From: Dechloromonas sp.
GTDB lineage: Bacteria > Pseudomonadota > Gammaproteobacteria > Burkholderiales > Rhodocyclaceae
Direction: 5' to 3'
Assembly: GCA_011391255.1 (NCBI GenBank)
Contig: JAABQV010000001.1
Location: 1 to 64,000 of the forward strand
Length of the DNA: 64,000 nt
Shown here: positions 9,383 to 18,078 of the stretch, in pieces
How positions within the stretch are numbered: the first letter of the stretch is position 1
Layout of the letters: each line of letters starts with the position of its first letter
Program-made: the position numbers and the translations under genes
Notes under the pieces: generated by a model
The model's database searches: none
What the model was told of the DNA's origin: nothing
What the model saw: only the letters and a program-made list of their open reading frames with translations

Positions 9383-9443
9383 AAAATTTCGCCCTGTTTT
9401 AGTGGTTGACCGCAACAATCTGTTCCTGGGCGGTGTCATCGAG
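9383..9443. repeat. Dispersed repeat, copy 2
   Basis: Direct-orientation partner of 7825-7896. It has AAATTTCGCCCTG, then GGTTGACCGCAACA, then GGGCGGTGTCATCG. It fills the short gap between the MFS gene and the metallophosphoesterase gene. The two copies bracket the MFS transporter. Confidence 0.6.
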
Positions 9444-9494
9444 CTGTAACTTAATGGTCACATTCATGTCACTACGGCTGGCTATCGTGGCGCC

Positions 9495-10280
9495 ATGCCC
9501 CGGGTCAGATCCGTATTTCTCTCCGATATCCATCTTGGTACGCGTGCCTGCCAGGCGGATAGTCTCCTCGATTTTTTGCGTGAATATCCGTCGGAACAGA
9601 CCTTCCTGATTGGCGACATCATCGACTTCTGGGCGATGAGCCGCAGCATCCACTGGTCGCCGGCGCAAAACACGGTGGTGCAAAAACTCTTGCGCCGGGC
9701 GCGCCATGGCGAGCGCGTCGTCTTCATCCCGGGCAATCACGACGAGGCGCTGCGCGATTATTGTGGCGTGGTTTTTGGCGAGATTGAGGTGGTCGATGAA
9801 CTGGTGCATGAAACCGCCGATGGCCGGCGATTTCTGCTGATTCACGGCGATGTTTTCGATCAGGTGACACGCCATCATCGTTGGGTTGCAGTCCTCGGCG
9901 ACGTCTCCTACAACGTGCTGGTACATATCAATCTCTGGCTGTCAAAAATGCGCCGCCTGCTGGGTATTCCCGGCTACTGGTCGCTGGCCGGCTATGCCAA
10001 GCGCAAGGTCAAGACGGCGCTCAATTTCATTTTTGATTTTGAAGAATCGGCCATTCATCACGCCCGCGAGCGCGGGCTCGACGGCGTTATTTGCGGCCAC
10101 ATCCACTGGGCGACGATCAGCGAGATTGGTGGCCTGACTTACATCAACTGTGGCGACTGGGTCGATTCCTGTACCGCCATCGTCGAACACTTCGACGGCC
10201 GGCTGGAACTGGTCGCCTGGGGTATGCGCAGCAAGCTTCCAGTCTTGCTGCTCACGGAGCATGAACATGCGGAGGTTTGA
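9495..10280 (+). CDS. LpxH-like metallophosphoesterase (UDP-2,3-diacylglucosamine diphosphatase family)
   Basis: A 261-residue calcineurin-like phosphoesterase. All metal-binding blocks are present: SDIHLGTR, GDIIDFW, PGNHDE, IHGDVFD and GHIHWA. The spacing and the short helical insertion after the GDVFD block fit the LpxH group, which removes UMP from UDP-2,3-diacylglucosamine in lipid A synthesis. This sub-branch often sits next to a glycosyltransferase, as here (the next gene begins one base after its stop), so it may act on another glycolipid nucleotide intermediate. Probably cytoplasmic and membrane-associated. Family certain; substrate inferred. Confidence 0.85.
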   Translation: MPRVRSVFLSDIHLGTRACQADSLLDFLREYPSEQTFLIGDIIDFWAMSRSIHWSPAQNTVVQKLLRRARHGERVVFIPGNHDEALRDYCGVVFGEIEVVDELVHETADGRRFLLIHGDVFDQVTRHHRWVAVLGDVSYNVLVHINLWLSKMRRLLGIPGYWSLAGYAKRKVKTALNFIFDFEESAIHHARERGLDGVICGHIHWATISEIGGLTYINCGDWVDSCTAIVEHFDGRLELVAWGMRSKLPVLLLTEHEHAEV

Positions 10281-11474
10281 ATGCGGGTATTGATGGTGTC
10301 AGACGTGTATTTTCCGCGGGTTAACGGGGTGTCGACCTCGATTGAAACCTTCCGTCGCAGCCTCGCCAGCCTCGGCGTCGAGGTGCGTCTCGTTGTGCCG
10401 AAATACGCTGACGAAGCCAGCGAGCCGGGCATCACCCGGGTGCCGGGGCGTCCGCTGCCGGGCGACCCGGAAGACCGCCTCGTCAAATGGCGTGCCATGC
10501 ATCGCGAGGTGCTGGCGGCGGCCCAGGATTGCGATCTGATCCACATTCAGACCCCGTTCATCGCCCACTACGCCGGCCTCAAGGCGGCGCGCAAGCTCGG
10601 TCTGCCGGTGATTGCCACTTACCACACGTTTTTTGAAGAGTACCTGCAACACTACGCGCCGCTGATTCCGGCCAGCTGGTTGCGCGGCCAGGCACGGGCG
10701 TTTTCGCGGCGCCAGTGCAACTCGCTTGATGGCGTTGTCGTGCCGTCCTCGGCGATGCGTGATCGCCTCAGCGGCTACGGTGTTGAAACGCCAATGCATG
10801 TGCTGCCGACCGGCATCCCGATCGAACGCTTCGGTGGCGGGAATCGCCAGGCATTCCGTCGTCAACACGGCATTTTGTCCACTCGCCCGGTCGCCTTGTT
10901 TGTTGGCCGCGTGGCGCACGAGAAGAATATCGAATTTCTCCTGCAGGCGCTGATTCATGCCCTTAAAAGCCGCCCCGAGCTGTTGCTGGTGATTGCCGGT
11001 GAAGGCCCGGCGATGAAAGATTTGAAACAGCGGGTCAAAACGCTTAGTTTGCAGGACAGCGTTCAGTTCATCGGTTATTTGGATCGCCAGCAGGCCTTGC
11101 CGGATTGTTACGCTGCCGCTGATGTCTTTGTCTTTGCCTCGCTCACCGAAACGCAGGGATTGGTGCTGCTTGAAGCGATGGCTGCTGGCGTGCCGGTCAT
11201 CGCTCTTGCCGAAATGGGCACACGCGACATTCTTGAAGCGCAGCGTGGCGCGATTACGCCAGCGCCCGAACCGCAGGCTTTTGGGGTGGCGCTGGCTGAT
11301 TTTCTCAATCGCCCCACAGCTTGGGCGCATCTGCGCGAAGAAGCGCCGCGCTATGCCAGCGAGTGGTCGGATCAGGCGATGGCTGGGCGATTGGCAGGCC
11401 TTTACCGGCAACTGGCTGACGCAAAAATCGGCCTGAAAACCCTGTCGACCGCAACAGCGATGAATCAGGCCTGA
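10281..11474 (+). CDS. Glycosyltransferase family 4 protein
   Basis: A 397-residue GT-B glycosyltransferase. The N-terminal Rossmann half opens MRVLMVSDVYFPRVNGVST, a common start for the GT4 group that includes mannosyl- and glucosyl-diacylglycerol synthases. The C-terminal half has GRVAHEKN, AGEGPAMKDL and the donor-binding ETQGLVLLEAMAAGVPVIA (EX7E). It lies directly after the LpxH-like gene with no gap, so the two are surely co-transcribed and probably act on the same membrane lipid or glycan. Sugar and acceptor are not readable. A copy of the GTCGACCGCAAC 12-mer lies in the last codons (11444-11455). Confidence 0.88.
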   Translation: MRVLMVSDVYFPRVNGVSTSIETFRRSLASLGVEVRLVVPKYADEASEPGITRVPGRPLPGDPEDRLVKWRAMHREVLAAAQDCDLIHIQTPFIAHYAGLKAARKLGLPVIATYHTFFEEYLQHYAPLIPASWLRGQARAFSRRQCNSLDGVVVPSSAMRDRLSGYGVETPMHVLPTGIPIERFGGGNRQAFRRQHGILSTRPVALFVGRVAHEKNIEFLLQALIHALKSRPELLLVIAGEGPAMKDLKQRVKTLSLQDSVQFIGYLDRQQALPDCYAAADVFVFASLTETQGLVLLEAMAAGVPVIALAEMGTRDILEAQRGAITPAPEPQAFGVALADFLNRPTAWAHLREEAPRYASEWSDQAMAGRLAGLYRQLADAKIGLKTLSTATAMNQA

Positions 11475-11858
11475 TCAAGCCCGCTGAATCAGCTCAACCT
11501 TATAGCCATCCGGATCTTCAACGAAAGCGATAATGGTTTTGCCGTGCTTCATCGGCCCGGCTTCGCGCACCACTTTGCCGCCGCGCTGCTTGATCCCGGC
11601 ACAGGCCGCCGCTGCATCCGGCACGGCGAGCGCGATATGGCCGTAGGCGTTGCCCAGATCGTAGCTGGCGGTATCCCAGTTGTGCGTCAGTTCGAGCACG
11701 GCACCTTCCTCTTCAGGGCCGTAGCCGACAAAGGCCAGGGTGAAGCGGCCGTCCGGATAGTCGCTGCGGCGCAACAACGTCATGCCGAGGGTTTCGGTGT
11801 AAAAAGCGATGGATTTTTCGAGATCGCCGACGCGAAGCATGGTGTGGAGGATGCGCAT
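11475..11858 (-). CDS. gloA: Lactoylglutathione lyase (glyoxalase I)
   Basis: A 127-residue vicinal-oxygen-chelate protein. It opens [20 protein letters not shown] and has the expected metal ligands: His near the start, Glu in [10 protein letters not shown], His in YGHIALAV and Glu in KVELIQ. Length and motifs match the small Ni(II)-type bacterial GloA, which isomerises the methylglyoxal-glutathione hemithioacetal to S-lactoylglutathione. It is convergent with the glycosyltransferase (stops adjoin) and is the downstream partner of the YgjP-like peptidase, 10 bases away. Confidence 0.95.
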   Translation of the reverse strand: MRILHTMLRVGDLEKSIAFYTETLGMTLLRRSDYPDGRFTLAFVGYGPEEEGAVLELTHNWDTASYDLGNAYGHIALAVPDAAAACAGIKQRGGKVVREAGPMKHGKTIIAFVEDPDGYKVELIQRA

Positions 11859-11868
11859 GGTGGGTTCC

Positions 11869-12588
11869 TTAAAAGTTGGGAAGTTGCCGTGCCAGTTGGC
11901 GAAGTTCCAGCCGGCGGGCGCGCCAGTCGGGGCAAAGTTGTTCGACGACAGACCAGAATTTGGGGCTGTGGTTCATCTCTTTGAGGTGCGCCAATTCGTG
12001 GCAAACCACGTAATCAACGACTGCCAGCGGCATCAGGAGCAGCCGCCAGTTGAGGGCGATGCCGCCGCGGTGGCTGCAGCTGCCCCAGCGTGTGCGGGCG
12101 GATGAGAGGCGCAGTGGCGGTGTCGCCACGCCGAGGGGAGGGGCGTAAAGGGCGAGGCGTTCGGCAAATACGGCGCGGGCTTTTTCACGCAGGGCTTTTT
12201 CGAGCAGATTTCCGGCGTCGACCGCAACAGATGGCCATAGGTGGAGTTTTTCGCCGGCGAATTGCCAGCGTGGGCGGCCGATAGGCGTAACGGTTACGGT
12301 CAACGGCGTGCCGAGGATGAAAATCTCGCAGCCGTCGGTGATGTCCAGTTTTTCGGGGGCGGGGCGTTCCCGCCAGTTGGCGAGCTTGTCGAGCACCCAG
12401 TCGCTGTGCCGGTGGATCAGTTGTTCAATGTCACCAAGCCGCGCCCGTTGCGGTGCGCCGACACGCAGGCCGCGATGGTCTATCGAAAGGCCGATGGTGC
12501 GCCGCTGGCTGCGCCGCAGTTGATAGACGACATCCGCACCGGCAATGGCGATGCGGTGGCTGGTTTCAGCTGGCGTCGTGATGGGCAT
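11869..12588 (-). CDS. YgjP-like (DUF45/M48-type) zinc metallopeptidase
   Basis: About 239 residues from the preferred ATG at 12588. The zinc-binding [16 protein letters not shown] lies near the C-terminus, followed by [10 protein letters not shown]. Just before it, the [18 protein letters not shown] block is characteristic of the YgjP/SprT-like family. The longer frame from 12630 begins inside plsC and adds unconvincing residues. The gene overlaps the end of plsC by about 22 bases, suggesting coupling. The physiological substrate is unknown. A second, divergent member lies at 28275-29057 inside the type I RM operon. Confidence 0.85.
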   Translation of the reverse strand: MPITTPAETSHRIAIAGADVVYQLRRSQRRTIGLSIDHRGLRVGAPQRARLGDIEQLIHRHSDWVLDKLANWRERPAPEKLDITDGCEIFILGTPLTVTVTPIGRPRWQFAGEKLHLWPSVAVDAGNLLEKALREKARAVFAERLALYAPPLGVATPPLRLSSARTRWGSCSHRGGIALNWRLLLMPLAVVDYVVCHELAHLKEMNHSPKFWSVVEQLCPDWRARRLELRQLARQLPNF

Positions 12589-13321
12589 CCGAATAGCGAT
12601 GCGGGGAGATGCGGTGCATTTCGGCCTCAATCCAGGCTTCGGCGCGCTGATTGACTTCGATTTCAGTCATGCCGGCCGGGTCAAAGGCCGGGCCGATACT
12701 GACGGTGACGGTGCCCGGCTTTTTGATAAAGGCCTGTCGCGGCCAGAGTTCGCCAGCGTCGTGGGCGATCGGCACAACCTTGCAGCCAACGTGGGTGGCG
12801 AGGTAGGCGCCACCGGCCTTATAGCGCTTTTTCTGGCCGGGTGCGACGCGCGTTCCTTCGGGGAAGACGATGACGTAAAACCCCTGTTCAAGGCGCTCCC
12901 GGCCCTGTGTGACAACCTGGTCAAGCGCATCCTTGCCGGCCGTGCGGTCGATCGAAATCATTTTCATCGCTGCCAATCCCCAGCCGACGAGCGGCAAGCG
13001 CAGCAGTTCCTTTTTCAGCACGAAAACGCAGTAGGCGCCGTTCGGAACATAGTCCTGCAAGGTCATCGTTTCCCAGGCTGACTGGTGCTTTGCGAGGATC
13101 AGGCAAGGCTCCTGCGGCATGTTTTCAAGACCGATAACATTGGGCCGGATGCCGAGCATGTTTTCGACACCGAATTGAATGCCGAGGCGCCACAATTTAC
13201 CCAGCCGATAAGCCCAGATGCCGCGCAACAGGATGGCGCCGACGACCACCAGCGGTGCGGTCAGCACCGACCAGATTAGCGCCCAGGCCATAAATGCGGT
13301 GGAGCGTAGCGCGTTCATCAT
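12566..13321 (-). CDS. plsC: 1-acyl-sn-glycerol-3-phosphate acyltransferase
   Basis: About 251 residues. It acylates lysophosphatidic acid at the inner membrane to give phosphatidic acid. The PlsC blocks are KHQSAWET (an H-x4-acidic motif with Glu in place of Asp, as I recall for many betaproteobacterial homologues), FPEGTR and a glycine-rich PIAHDAGE region. A hydrophobic N-terminal helix (AWALIWSVLTAPLVVVGAIL) anchors it. A longer frame reaches 13573, but its first 84 residues lie inside gmhB and are arginine-rich frame noise. The true start is ATGATGA at 13321/13318, overlapping the gmhB stop. Confidence 0.92.
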   Translation of the reverse strand: MMNALRSTAFMAWALIWSVLTAPLVVVGAILLRGIWAYRLGKLWRLGIQFGVENMLGIRPNVIGLENMPQEPCLILAKHQSAWETMTLQDYVPNGAYCVFVLKKELLRLPLVGWGLAAMKMISIDRTAGKDALDQVVTQGRERLEQGFYVIVFPEGTRVAPGQKKRYKAGGAYLATHVGCKVVPIAHDAGELWPRQAFIKKPGTVTVSIGPAFDPAGMTEIEVNQRAEAWIEAEMHRISPHRYSDAHHDAS

Positions 13322-13860
13322 TTTTTGCCGGCCAAAAGCCAGTCGACTGCCGCTTCCAGATTGGCAAAGTCGCGGGTTCCCGGTGGCAGATTGCCTTCGG
13401 CCAGGGTCTTCTCGCCCTTGCCGGTGCGCACCAGCAGCGGCAGACAACCGACCGCGGCGCCGGCTTGCAGGTCGCGCAGCGAGTCGCCAATCGCCGGGAC
13501 ACCCTTGAGGTCGGTATTCAGCGTCGTCGAAATGCGCTTGAACATGCCCGGTTGCGGCTTGCGGCATACGCATTTCGAGTCGGCGGTGTGCGGGCAGTAA
13601 AACACCGCATCAACGCGCCCGCCGACGGTGAACAGCGCTTTGTGCATCTTTTCGTGGATGCTGTTGAGCGTATCCATGTCGAACAGCGAGCGCCCGACGC
13701 CGGACTGGTTGGTCGCCACAACGACCTTGTAGCCGCTCTGGTTGAGCTTGGCGATGGCCTCCAGGCTGCCGGGAATTGGCTTCCATTCGGCAGGGCTCTT
13801 GATGAACTGGGCGGAATCGAAATTGATCACGCCGTCTCGGTCGAGGATGACGAGCTTCAT
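13318..13860 (-). CDS. gmhB: D-glycero-beta-D-manno-heptose-1,7-bisphosphate 7-phosphatase
   Basis: A 180-residue HAD-family phosphatase. The N-terminal DRDGVIN carries the nucleophile Asp, ATNQSGVGR is motif II, and a Zn-binding loop reads CPHTADSKCVCRKPQPG. GmhB dephosphorylates heptose bisphosphate on the route to ADP-heptose for the LPS inner core. The start overlaps the glyS stop by four bases and the stop overlaps the plsC start, giving a tight glyQ-glyS-gmhB-plsC series that is common in betaproteobacteria. Confidence 0.93.
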   Translation of the reverse strand: MKLVILDRDGVINFDSAQFIKSPAEWKPIPGSLEAIAKLNQSGYKVVVATNQSGVGRSLFDMDTLNSIHEKMHKALFTVGGRVDAVFYCPHTADSKCVCRKPQPGMFKRISTTLNTDLKGVPAIGDSLRDLQAGAAVGCLPLLVRTGKGEKTLAEGNLPPGTRDFANLEAAVDWLLAGKK

Positions 13861-15968
13861 GTCGATAACTTTGAAATATCGGCCACCTGATTCATCGCCA
13901 GATGCAGCTTGGCGAGCAGGCCGAGACGGTTGGCGCGGATCGTCGGGTCATCGACATTGACCATCACGTCATCAAAGAAGGCATCGACCGGCGCACGCAG
14001 CGCGGCAAGGGCTTGCAGGGATTCCGTATAGTCGCCGGTGGCGAACGCAGCATCGGCTTGTGGGACGACGTCGACCAGTGCGGCGTGCAGGGCGATTTCA
14101 GCTGCTTCCTTGAGCAGCGCCCCATCGATCCAGGGATCGACGCTGTCTTCAACCTTTTTCAGGATATTGCCGACCCGCTTGTTGGCAGCGGCCAGCGCGG
14201 CGGCTTCCGGCAGCGCCGAGAAAGCACGCACCGCGGCGAGGCGCTTGGGAATGTCGCCGAGGCGTTGCGGCCGCTGGGAAACCACCGCATCGACTTCCTG
14301 CGCGGTGTAGCCCTGCTCGCGCAGGCTGCCGGCGAGGCGGTCGTAGATGAAGTCGGCGAGCGCAGATTCAGCGGCCTTAAAGCCGTCGACCGCAGCAAAG
14401 GCGGCGGTGGTTGCGGTCAACAGCGAATTGAGGGGCAAATCGAGATCGCCTTCGCTCAACATGCGGATGATGCCGAGTGCGTGCCGGCGCAGCGCGAAGG
14501 GGTCGCGGTCGCCGGTCGGCACCTGGCCGATGCCGAACATGCCGACCAGCGTTTCCAACTTGTCAGCAAGCGCGACAACGGTACCAACTTGGCCGCGCGG
14601 CAGCGAGTCGCCGGCAAAACGCGGCTTGTAGTGGTCCTCAATGGCATCGGCAACTTCCGACGTCAGGCCGTCGTGCAGCGCGTAATAGCGGCCCATGATG
14701 CCCTGCAACTCGGGGAATTCACCAACCATGTCGGTCAGCAAATCAGCCTTGGCGAGCAGCGCGGCGCGGTTGGCTTGCAAGCCGAGCAGGTCGCCGCCGA
14801 GACGCGCGCCGATGGTGTTGGCAATCGAGCCGACGCGCTGGACGCGCTCGCCCTGCGTGCCCAGTTTGTTGTGATAGACAACCTTGGCCAGACCAAGAAC
14901 GCGCGACTCCAGCGAGCGCTTGCGATCCTGGTCAAAGAAAAACTTGGCATCGGCAAGGCGCGGACGAACGACGCGTTCGTTGCCGCCGATCACGGCAGAT
15001 GGATCGGCCGGGCTGATGTTGCTGACCAGCAAAAATTTGTTGGTCAGCTTGCCGGCGACATCAAGGAGCGGGAAATATTTCTGGTTGGCCTTCATGGTCA
15101 GAATCAGGCATTCCTGAGGTACTGCCAGATACTCTTTCTCGAACTCGCCGATCAGGACATTCGGGCGTTCGACCAGCGCCGTCACTTCATCAAGCAGCGC
15201 ATCGTCGTCAATCGGCTTGCCACCGGCTTTGGCCGCTGCGGCAAGCAACTGGCGGGCAATCTCGGCGCGGCGTTCGGCGAAGGAGGCAATCACGGCACCG
15301 TCGCTGGCCAGTTTGGCGGCGTATTCGTCGGCATGGGCGAAGACGACCGGATCGACGGCCGCCTCAAAACGGTGGCCATGCGTTTCGCGGCCGGAAGTCA
15401 GGCCGAGAATGGCCAGCGGCACGATCTCGCTGCCGTGTAAGGCGACCAGACCATGCGCCGGGCGGACGAAATTGACACTGCTCCAGCCATCGGCCAGTTG
15501 ATAGGTCATCACCTTGGGAATTGGCAGCGCGGCCAGTGCCGCCTCAAGCGCCTTCTGCAAGCCTTCGGCCAGCGTCGCGCCCTTGGCCATGCTGTCATAG
15601 AACAGGATCTCGGCCTTGCCGTCGTTTTCACGACGCAGGCTGGCGACGACCGAAGCGTCGGCGCCGAGGGCAGCGAGTTTCTTGAGCAGGGCCGGCGTCG
15701 CATTGCCGGTAGCATCAAGGCCAACCGCCACCGGCATCAGCTTTTGCGCCACCGCCTTGTCGGCGCCCAGTGCGGCGATGTCGGTGACGTGCGCGGCGAG
15801 CCGGCGTGGCGAGGCGTAAGCGGTGGCAGTTGCGGTCGACGTCGCCAAGCCACTGTTTTTTAAAGACTGCGCCAGCGTCTGGGCAAAAACTTCGCCAAGC
15901 TTCTTCAGCGCCTTGGGCGGTAGTTCTTCGACAAACAGTTCAACAAGAAGGTTTTTTGTAATGCTCAT
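13857..15968 (-). CDS. glyS: Glycyl-tRNA synthetase beta subunit
   Basis: A 703-residue protein of normal length for the beta chain of the alpha2-beta2 bacterial enzyme that charges tRNA-Gly. The start MSITKNLLVELFVEELPPKAL is diagnostic, and ECLILTMKANQKYFPL, GNERVVRPRLADAKFFF and DPFALRRHALGI are conserved blocks. The alpha subunit gene lies upstream, separated by a 95-base gap holding a REP-like palindrome. Two copies of the GTYGACCGCAAC 12-mer occur inside this gene (14410-14421 and 15829-15840, both on the minus strand). Confidence 0.97.
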   Translation of the reverse strand: MSITKNLLVELFVEELPPKALKKLGEVFAQTLAQSLKNSGLATSTATATAYASPRRLAAHVTDIAALGADKAVAQKLMPVAVGLDATGNATPALLKKLAALGADASVVASLRRENDGKAEILFYDSMAKGATLAEGLQKALEAALAALPIPKVMTYQLADGWSSVNFVRPAHGLVALHGSEIVPLAILGLTSGRETHGHRFEAAVDPVVFAHADEYAAKLASDGAVIASFAERRAEIARQLLAAAAKAGGKPIDDDALLDEVTALVERPNVLIGEFEKEYLAVPQECLILTMKANQKYFPLLDVAGKLTNKFLLVSNISPADPSAVIGGNERVVRPRLADAKFFFDQDRKRSLESRVLGLAKVVYHNKLGTQGERVQRVGSIANTIGARLGGDLLGLQANRAALLAKADLLTDMVGEFPELQGIMGRYYALHDGLTSEVADAIEDHYKPRFAGDSLPRGQVGTVVALADKLETLVGMFGIGQVPTGDRDPFALRRHALGIIRMLSEGDLDLPLNSLLTATTAAFAAVDGFKAAESALADFIYDRLAGSLREQGYTAQEVDAVVSQRPQRLGDIPKRLAAVRAFSALPEAAALAAANKRVGNILKKVEDSVDPWIDGALLKEAAEIALHAALVDVVPQADAAFATGDYTESLQALAALRAPVDAFFDDVMVNVDDPTIRANRLGLLAKLHLAMNQVADISKLST

Positions 15969-15977
15969 GCTTGGTTC

Positions 15978-16048
15978 CTGTCATTCCCGCGCAGGCGGGA
16001 ATCCATGGTTGGTAGGGCATCTGGATTCCCGCCTTCGCGGGAATGACG
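15978..16048. repeat. REP-like palindromic repeat between glyQ and glyS
   Basis: Two copies of a CATTCCCGCG-type sequence face each other: TCATTCCCGCGCAGGCGGGA on the left and TCCCGCCTTCGCGGGAATGA on the right. Each copy can form its own hairpin and the pair can form a longer cruciform. This motif is a widespread proteobacterial intergenic repeat. In the glyQS transcript it could stabilise or process the RNA. Confidence 0.8.
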
Positions 16049-16063
16049 CTCCGAGGTGAAGGA

Positions 16064-16996
16064 TCAGGCGACTTTCTTTTCAATCTGGGCCAGCACTTCA
16101 TCAGCCCATGCTTTCGGTGCCATCGGGAAGCCAAGGCGGGCGCGGCTGTCGAGGTAAGCCTGGGCAACGGCGCGGGCGAGGTTGCGGATGCGGCCGATGT
16201 AGGCGGCGCGCTCGGTGACCGAGATGGCGCCGCGCGCATCAAGCAGGTTGAAGGTGTGGGCGGCTTTCAGCACTTGTTCGTAAGCCGGCAATGCCAGTTT
16301 GGCCTGCATCAGTTGCTGCGCCTGCTTTTCGTGAGCGCCAAAGGCGGTGAACAGGAACTCGGCGTCGGAGTGCTCAAAGTTGTAGGCCGATTGCTCGACT
16401 TCATTCTGGTGATAAACGTCGCCGTAGGTCAGGCCTTCGGTCCATTTGAGGTCGAAGACGTTCTCGACGCCTTGCAGGTACATCGACAAGCGTTCAAGAC
16501 CATAGGTGATTTCGCCGGTGATCGGCTTGCAGTCGATACCGCCAACCTGCTGGAAGTAGGTGAACTGCGTCACTTCCATGCCGTTCATCCAGACTTCCCA
16601 GCCGAGGCCCCAGGCGCCGAGCGTCGGGTTTTCCCAGTCATCTTCGACGAAGCGCACGTCGTTCTGCTTGAGGTCGAAACCGAGCGCTTCGAGCGAGCCG
16701 AGGTAAAGCTCAAGAATGTTGTCCGGCGCCGGCTTCAGCACCACCTGATACTGGTAGTAATGCTGCATGCGGTTGGGGTTCTCGCCGTAGCGGCCATCTT
16801 TTGGGCGGCGCGAGGGCTGCACGTAGGCGGCTTTCCATGGCTCGGGGCCAATCGCCCGGAGGAAGGTAGCGGTATGGCTGGTGCCGGCGCCGACTTCCAT
16901 GTCGTAAGGCTGCAATAGCGCGCAGCCCTGCTTATTCCAGTATTCCTGCAAACGCAGGATGACTTCTTGAAAGGTGGGTTTATTGCTGGTCGTCAT
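16064..16996 (-). CDS. glyQ: Glycyl-tRNA synthetase alpha subunit
   Basis: About 310 residues, catalytic alpha chain. The opening [20 protein letters not shown], then [28 protein letters not shown] and [10 protein letters not shown] are highly conserved GlyQ blocks. ATG at 16996 is preferred; an in-frame GTG at 17005 would add three residues. It begins the minus-strand glyQ-glyS-gmhB-plsC-ygjP-gloA series, followed by glyS after the REP-like repeat. A perfect seven-base-pair hairpin (GCGGCGC/GCGCCGC, 17043-17065) lies about 50 bases upstream. Confidence 0.96.
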   Translation of the reverse strand: MTTSNKPTFQEVILRLQEYWNKQGCALLQPYDMEVGAGTSHTATFLRAIGPEPWKAAYVQPSRRPKDGRYGENPNRMQHYYQYQVVLKPAPDNILELYLGSLEALGFDLKQNDVRFVEDDWENPTLGAWGLGWEVWMNGMEVTQFTYFQQVGGIDCKPITGEITYGLERLSMYLQGVENVFDLKWTEGLTYGDVYHQNEVEQSAYNFEHSDAEFLFTAFGAHEKQAQQLMQAKLALPAYEQVLKAAHTFNLLDARGAISVTERAAYIGRIRNLARAVAQAYLDSRARLGFPMAPKAWADEVLAQIEKKVA

Positions 16997-17157
16997 CGGA
17001 CGCACTCGGTAAGGCGGAAAGCCTGTGATTTTACTTGGTTTTGCGGCGCTTCGGCAGGGCGCCGCAATGCGCCGGCCAGTGGGCTTTTAACAGCTTTGCC
17101 AAAACGCTTTGTGTTGTTGTGGTGCAACATGGTGAATGCATGCCTGGTCGTTTTTTA

Positions 17158-17186
17158 TTGACGAAATTCAATGTAATCAATACACT
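17158..17186 (+). promoter_or_regulatory. Sigma70-type promoter for the lytic transglycosylase
   Basis: TTGACG at 17158-17163 and TACACT at 17181-17186 are 17 bases apart, in the 318-base gap between glyQ and the transglycosylase and pointing at the latter. The leader would be about 130 bases. No other feature is clear in the gap apart from the hairpin at 17043-17065. Confidence 0.5.
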
Positions 17187-17323
17187 GGCCTCAATGCTGC
17201 AGTGCAGCAATGATTTTCCGGCGCGCTGGTGCCCTTTCTGTTCCATGAAAATCGATGCCGTACCCCCTGTAACCGTTCGCTGTTGGCGTTGTTTGCCGCA
17301 GTGGCAACTGTGAAGGAGATCAC

Positions 17324-18025
17324 GTGTTCACTACGACACTATTTCACCCGGTCATGTCCCGCTGGACGTCGACTGTCATTACCCTGATCCAGAACGCCTT
17401 GATGGTTTCTGGCCTGCTCGTAATTATTGGTTTGTTTGGTCTCTATCAGGGCCACTCCGGCTTTGTTGAGGGCTTCAAATCACTGCTGCCCAAGCATTTG
17501 ATGCAAACCGAGGCACTCGCCAGCGAAGCGTTTGATGACGAGTCTGCAGTTGAAGGAAATTCTGTCAAACTCAGTGCCTCGATGCGTGGTGCCTTGTCTT
17601 ATGTCTCCAAGCGCTATCGGGTTTCCAACGATGCCTTGTTGCCGATTTTTGCCACGGCGCAGGAAGCTGGGCGCGAGTTGCGCATTGATCCGCTACTGAT
17701 CATTGCCGTGATCGGCGTCGAATCCGGCTTCAATCCGCTCTCGCAAAGCGTTGTTGGCGCCCAGGGCCTGATGCAGGTGATGCCGCGTTTCCATAAAGAC
17801 AAGCTGCCCAGCGATGCCGGTGCGCTACCGTTCTTTGATCCGCTGACCAATGTTCAGGTCGGCGCCAAGGTGCTCAAGGAATCGATCACCCGTAATGGCG
17901 GCGTCGAGAATGGCCTGCAGCAATTTGCCGGGGCGATCAACGATCCGGATCGGCGCTATTCGACGAAGGTCCTGGCCGAGCTGCAGCGCCTCGAGCAAGC
18001 CGGGCAGCGCCTGCGTTCTGCCTGA
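17324..18025 (+). CDS. Lytic transglycosylase (SLT domain)
   Basis: A 233-residue protein with an N-terminal membrane helix (VITLIQNALMVSGLLVIIGLFGL), a linker, and a C-terminal SLT domain. The catalytic Glu is in VIGVESGFNP, followed by the conserved VGAQGLMQVMP and a final asparagine/glycine-rich helix. Such enzymes cleave MurNAc-GlcNAc bonds in peptidoglycan, here anchored at the inner membrane facing the periplasm. The start is GTG, with AAGGAG seven bases upstream. The YNaG block usual near the end appears changed (QQFAGAIND), a small departure from the family. Confidence 0.9.
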   Translation: MFTTTLFHPVMSRWTSTVITLIQNALMVSGLLVIIGLFGLYQGHSGFVEGFKSLLPKHLMQTEALASEAFDDESAVEGNSVKLSASMRGALSYVSKRYRVSNDALLPIFATAQEAGRELRIDPLLIIAVIGVESGFNPLSQSVVGAQGLMQVMPRFHKDKLPSDAGALPFFDPLTNVQVGAKVLKESITRNGGVENGLQQFAGAINDPDRRYSTKVLAELQRLEQAGQRLRSA

Positions 18026-18078
18026 ATAAGGGCGTCTCCCCCGTATAATTTCCCCCCTTGATCACAAGGAGTCTGGAA

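Noticed and set aside
13902..15440. 512-codon plus-strand frame opposite glyS
   Set aside because: Antisense shadow of the glycyl-tRNA synthetase gene; glutamine/glycine-rich mirror sequence.
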